NCBI RefSeq assembly: GCF_959029255.1
Contig: NZ_CAUFUE010000006.1
Span: 62,001 to 126,000 of the forward strand
Length of the DNA: 64,000 nucleotides
Origin: an uncultured Bacteroides sp.
Lineage (GTDB): Bacteria > Bacteroidota > Bacteroidia > Bacteroidales > Bacteroidaceae
Direction of reading: 5' to 3'
The notes beneath the pieces are model-generated. The model worked only from the letters and a program-made list of their open reading frames with translations, had not been told where the DNA came from and made no database searches. Below, piece by piece: positions 63,627-64,000 of this stretch. The number at the start of each line of letters is the position of its first letter. The first letter of the stretch is position 1. The translations under genes and the position numbers were made by a program.

Positions 63627-63812
63627 CTATGACGTGAACAGTGCCACCCTATTGGCACAACTGTGCCACAGTATTGGCATCGCCGTGCCACTTAATTGGC
63701 AAGACTGTGCCACACTATTGGCACAAAGCGTATTCTTATTATCCCAGGAAATAATACAATAATCCCCGCCCCACGATATCGCATCGGGAAGCGGGGATCC
63801 TTTTATCTTCAT
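63627..63812 (-). CDS. Possible 61-aa ORF downstream of a canonical leftward promoter
   Basis: It begins at ATG 63812 (MKIKGSPLPDAISWGG), 54 nt after the -7 box at 63866-63873. It passes through the hairpin at 63762-63798, and its C-terminal half is written in the 22-bp dyad array, which is not in multiples of three. No family is recognised. It may equally be a small non-coding RNA or chance. Confidence 0.2.
   Translation of the reverse strand: MKIKGSPLPDAISWGGDYCIISWDNKNTLCANSVAQSCQLSGTAMPILWHSCANRVALFTS
63641..63724. repeat. Four 18-bp dyads at exact 22-bp period
   Basis: Units start at 63641, 63663, 63685 and 63707, each GTGCCAC-N4-ATTGGCA plus one base, i.e. the dyad GTGCCA-N6-TGGCAC. 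Units 1 and 4 are perfect dyads, unit 2 ends in T and unit 3 in A. The spacing is exactly 22 bp each time. Confidence 0.95.
63762..63804 (+). terminator. Hairpin with T-run in the right-end intergenic region
   Basis: The stem ATCCCCGC (63762-63769) pairs with GCGGGGAT (63791-63798), with the inner palindrome CGATATCG. It is followed by CCTTTTAT on the rightward strand. It could end the hemerythrin-regulator transcript. The leftward T-run is poor. Confidence 0.55.
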
Positions 63813-63865
63813 AAAAGTGGTTACGTAATTATGACTAACTAATTCATTCTTTCAATCTGATACTG

Positions 63866-63896
63866 CAAAGATACAGCATCGGCAGATACCCTGCAA
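63866..63896 (-). promoter_or_regulatory. Leftward promoter near the right edge
   Basis: On the reverse strand TTG (63896-63894), a 20-bp spacer and TATCTTTG (63873-63866) fit the -33/-7 consensus. It points into the hairpin and dyad array rather than into a recognised gene. The remaining sequence to 64000 holds nothing else I can name. Confidence 0.5.
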
Positions 63897-64000
63897 TCGC
63901 CCCAATTAGGTATAATAGAAGGCGGGAGTCATTATAAATAGGTAGCCCCCCCTGCACCACATGGTCAGAACGGTGCATACTCCTTATTCTCGCAAGCTTT

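Noticed and set aside
63641..63724. Sigma-54 (-24/-12) promoter cluster
   Set aside because: TGGCAC occurs in each unit, but the required GC element at -12 with correct spacing is not present. The symmetric dyad explains the pattern better.
63641..63724. CRISPR array
   Set aside because: Units are palindromic at a 22-bp period with only 4-bp variable centres. There are no spacers of normal length and no cas genes.

Overview
The window is a Bacteroides-type chromosome segment. The evidence is the SusC/SusD pairs, promoters that fit the Bacteroides TTTG / TAnnTTTG pattern, the lpxD - lpxC/fabZ fusion - lpxA cluster, menaquinone methyltransferase, and gut host-glycan enzymes. The species cannot be fixed from the sequence alone.

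Region 1 (1-34764) is a host-glycan utilisation region. A sialidase (GH33, cut by the left edge) is divergent from a first susC/susD pair. Tail-to-tail with that pair runs a long leftward gene set (21086 to 6602): beta-mannosidase GH2, beta-hexosaminidase GH20, GH92, GH20, GH92 and beta-galactosidase GH2. Upstream lies a second leftward block: alpha-1,3-galactosidase GH110, FecR anti-sigma, STN-type susC, susD, a galactose-binding-fold surface lipoprotein and an M60 (HEIGH) mucin-type protease. The matching ECF sigma gene is divergent at 34210. Together the enzymes could strip sialic acid, alpha- and beta-galactose, HexNAc, alpha-mannose and finally beta-mannose. That is nearly a full exo-acting path for complex N-glycans, plus O-glycoprotein attack by M60 and blood-group-B/alpha-Gal removal by GH110. 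No endo-glycosidase is in view.

Region 2 (35091-57233) is a rightward housekeeping block: hpt, adk, obgE, a laccase-domain protein, a B3/4 protein, phoH-like, purC, menG, aroE, an alpha/beta hydrolase, a TPM protein, lemA, purM, prfA, a DUF4153 membrane protein, pyrF, an HD hydrolase, lpxD, lpxC/fabZ, lpxA, a pRiA4-ORF3-like protein and miaA.

Region 3 (57257-64000) holds a leftward GH3 glucosidase and a leftward blaI/blaR-like pair. The membrane M56 protein of that pair is fused to TonB-plug-like and carboxypeptidase-regulatory domains. A rightward hemerythrin protein overlaps a LuxR-type regulator whose receiver lacks the phosphoacceptor Asp. After it comes a four-unit array of 22-bp dyads.

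The intergenic DNA is unusually structured. There are inverted-repeat elements built from 7-bp or 9-bp units, several ending within a few bases of a start codon. A 14-bp tandem repeat sits just upstream of fecR, three helically phased dyads lie upstream of blaI, and several strong terminator hairpins are present. No rRNA, tRNA, CRISPR array or insertion sequence was recognised.
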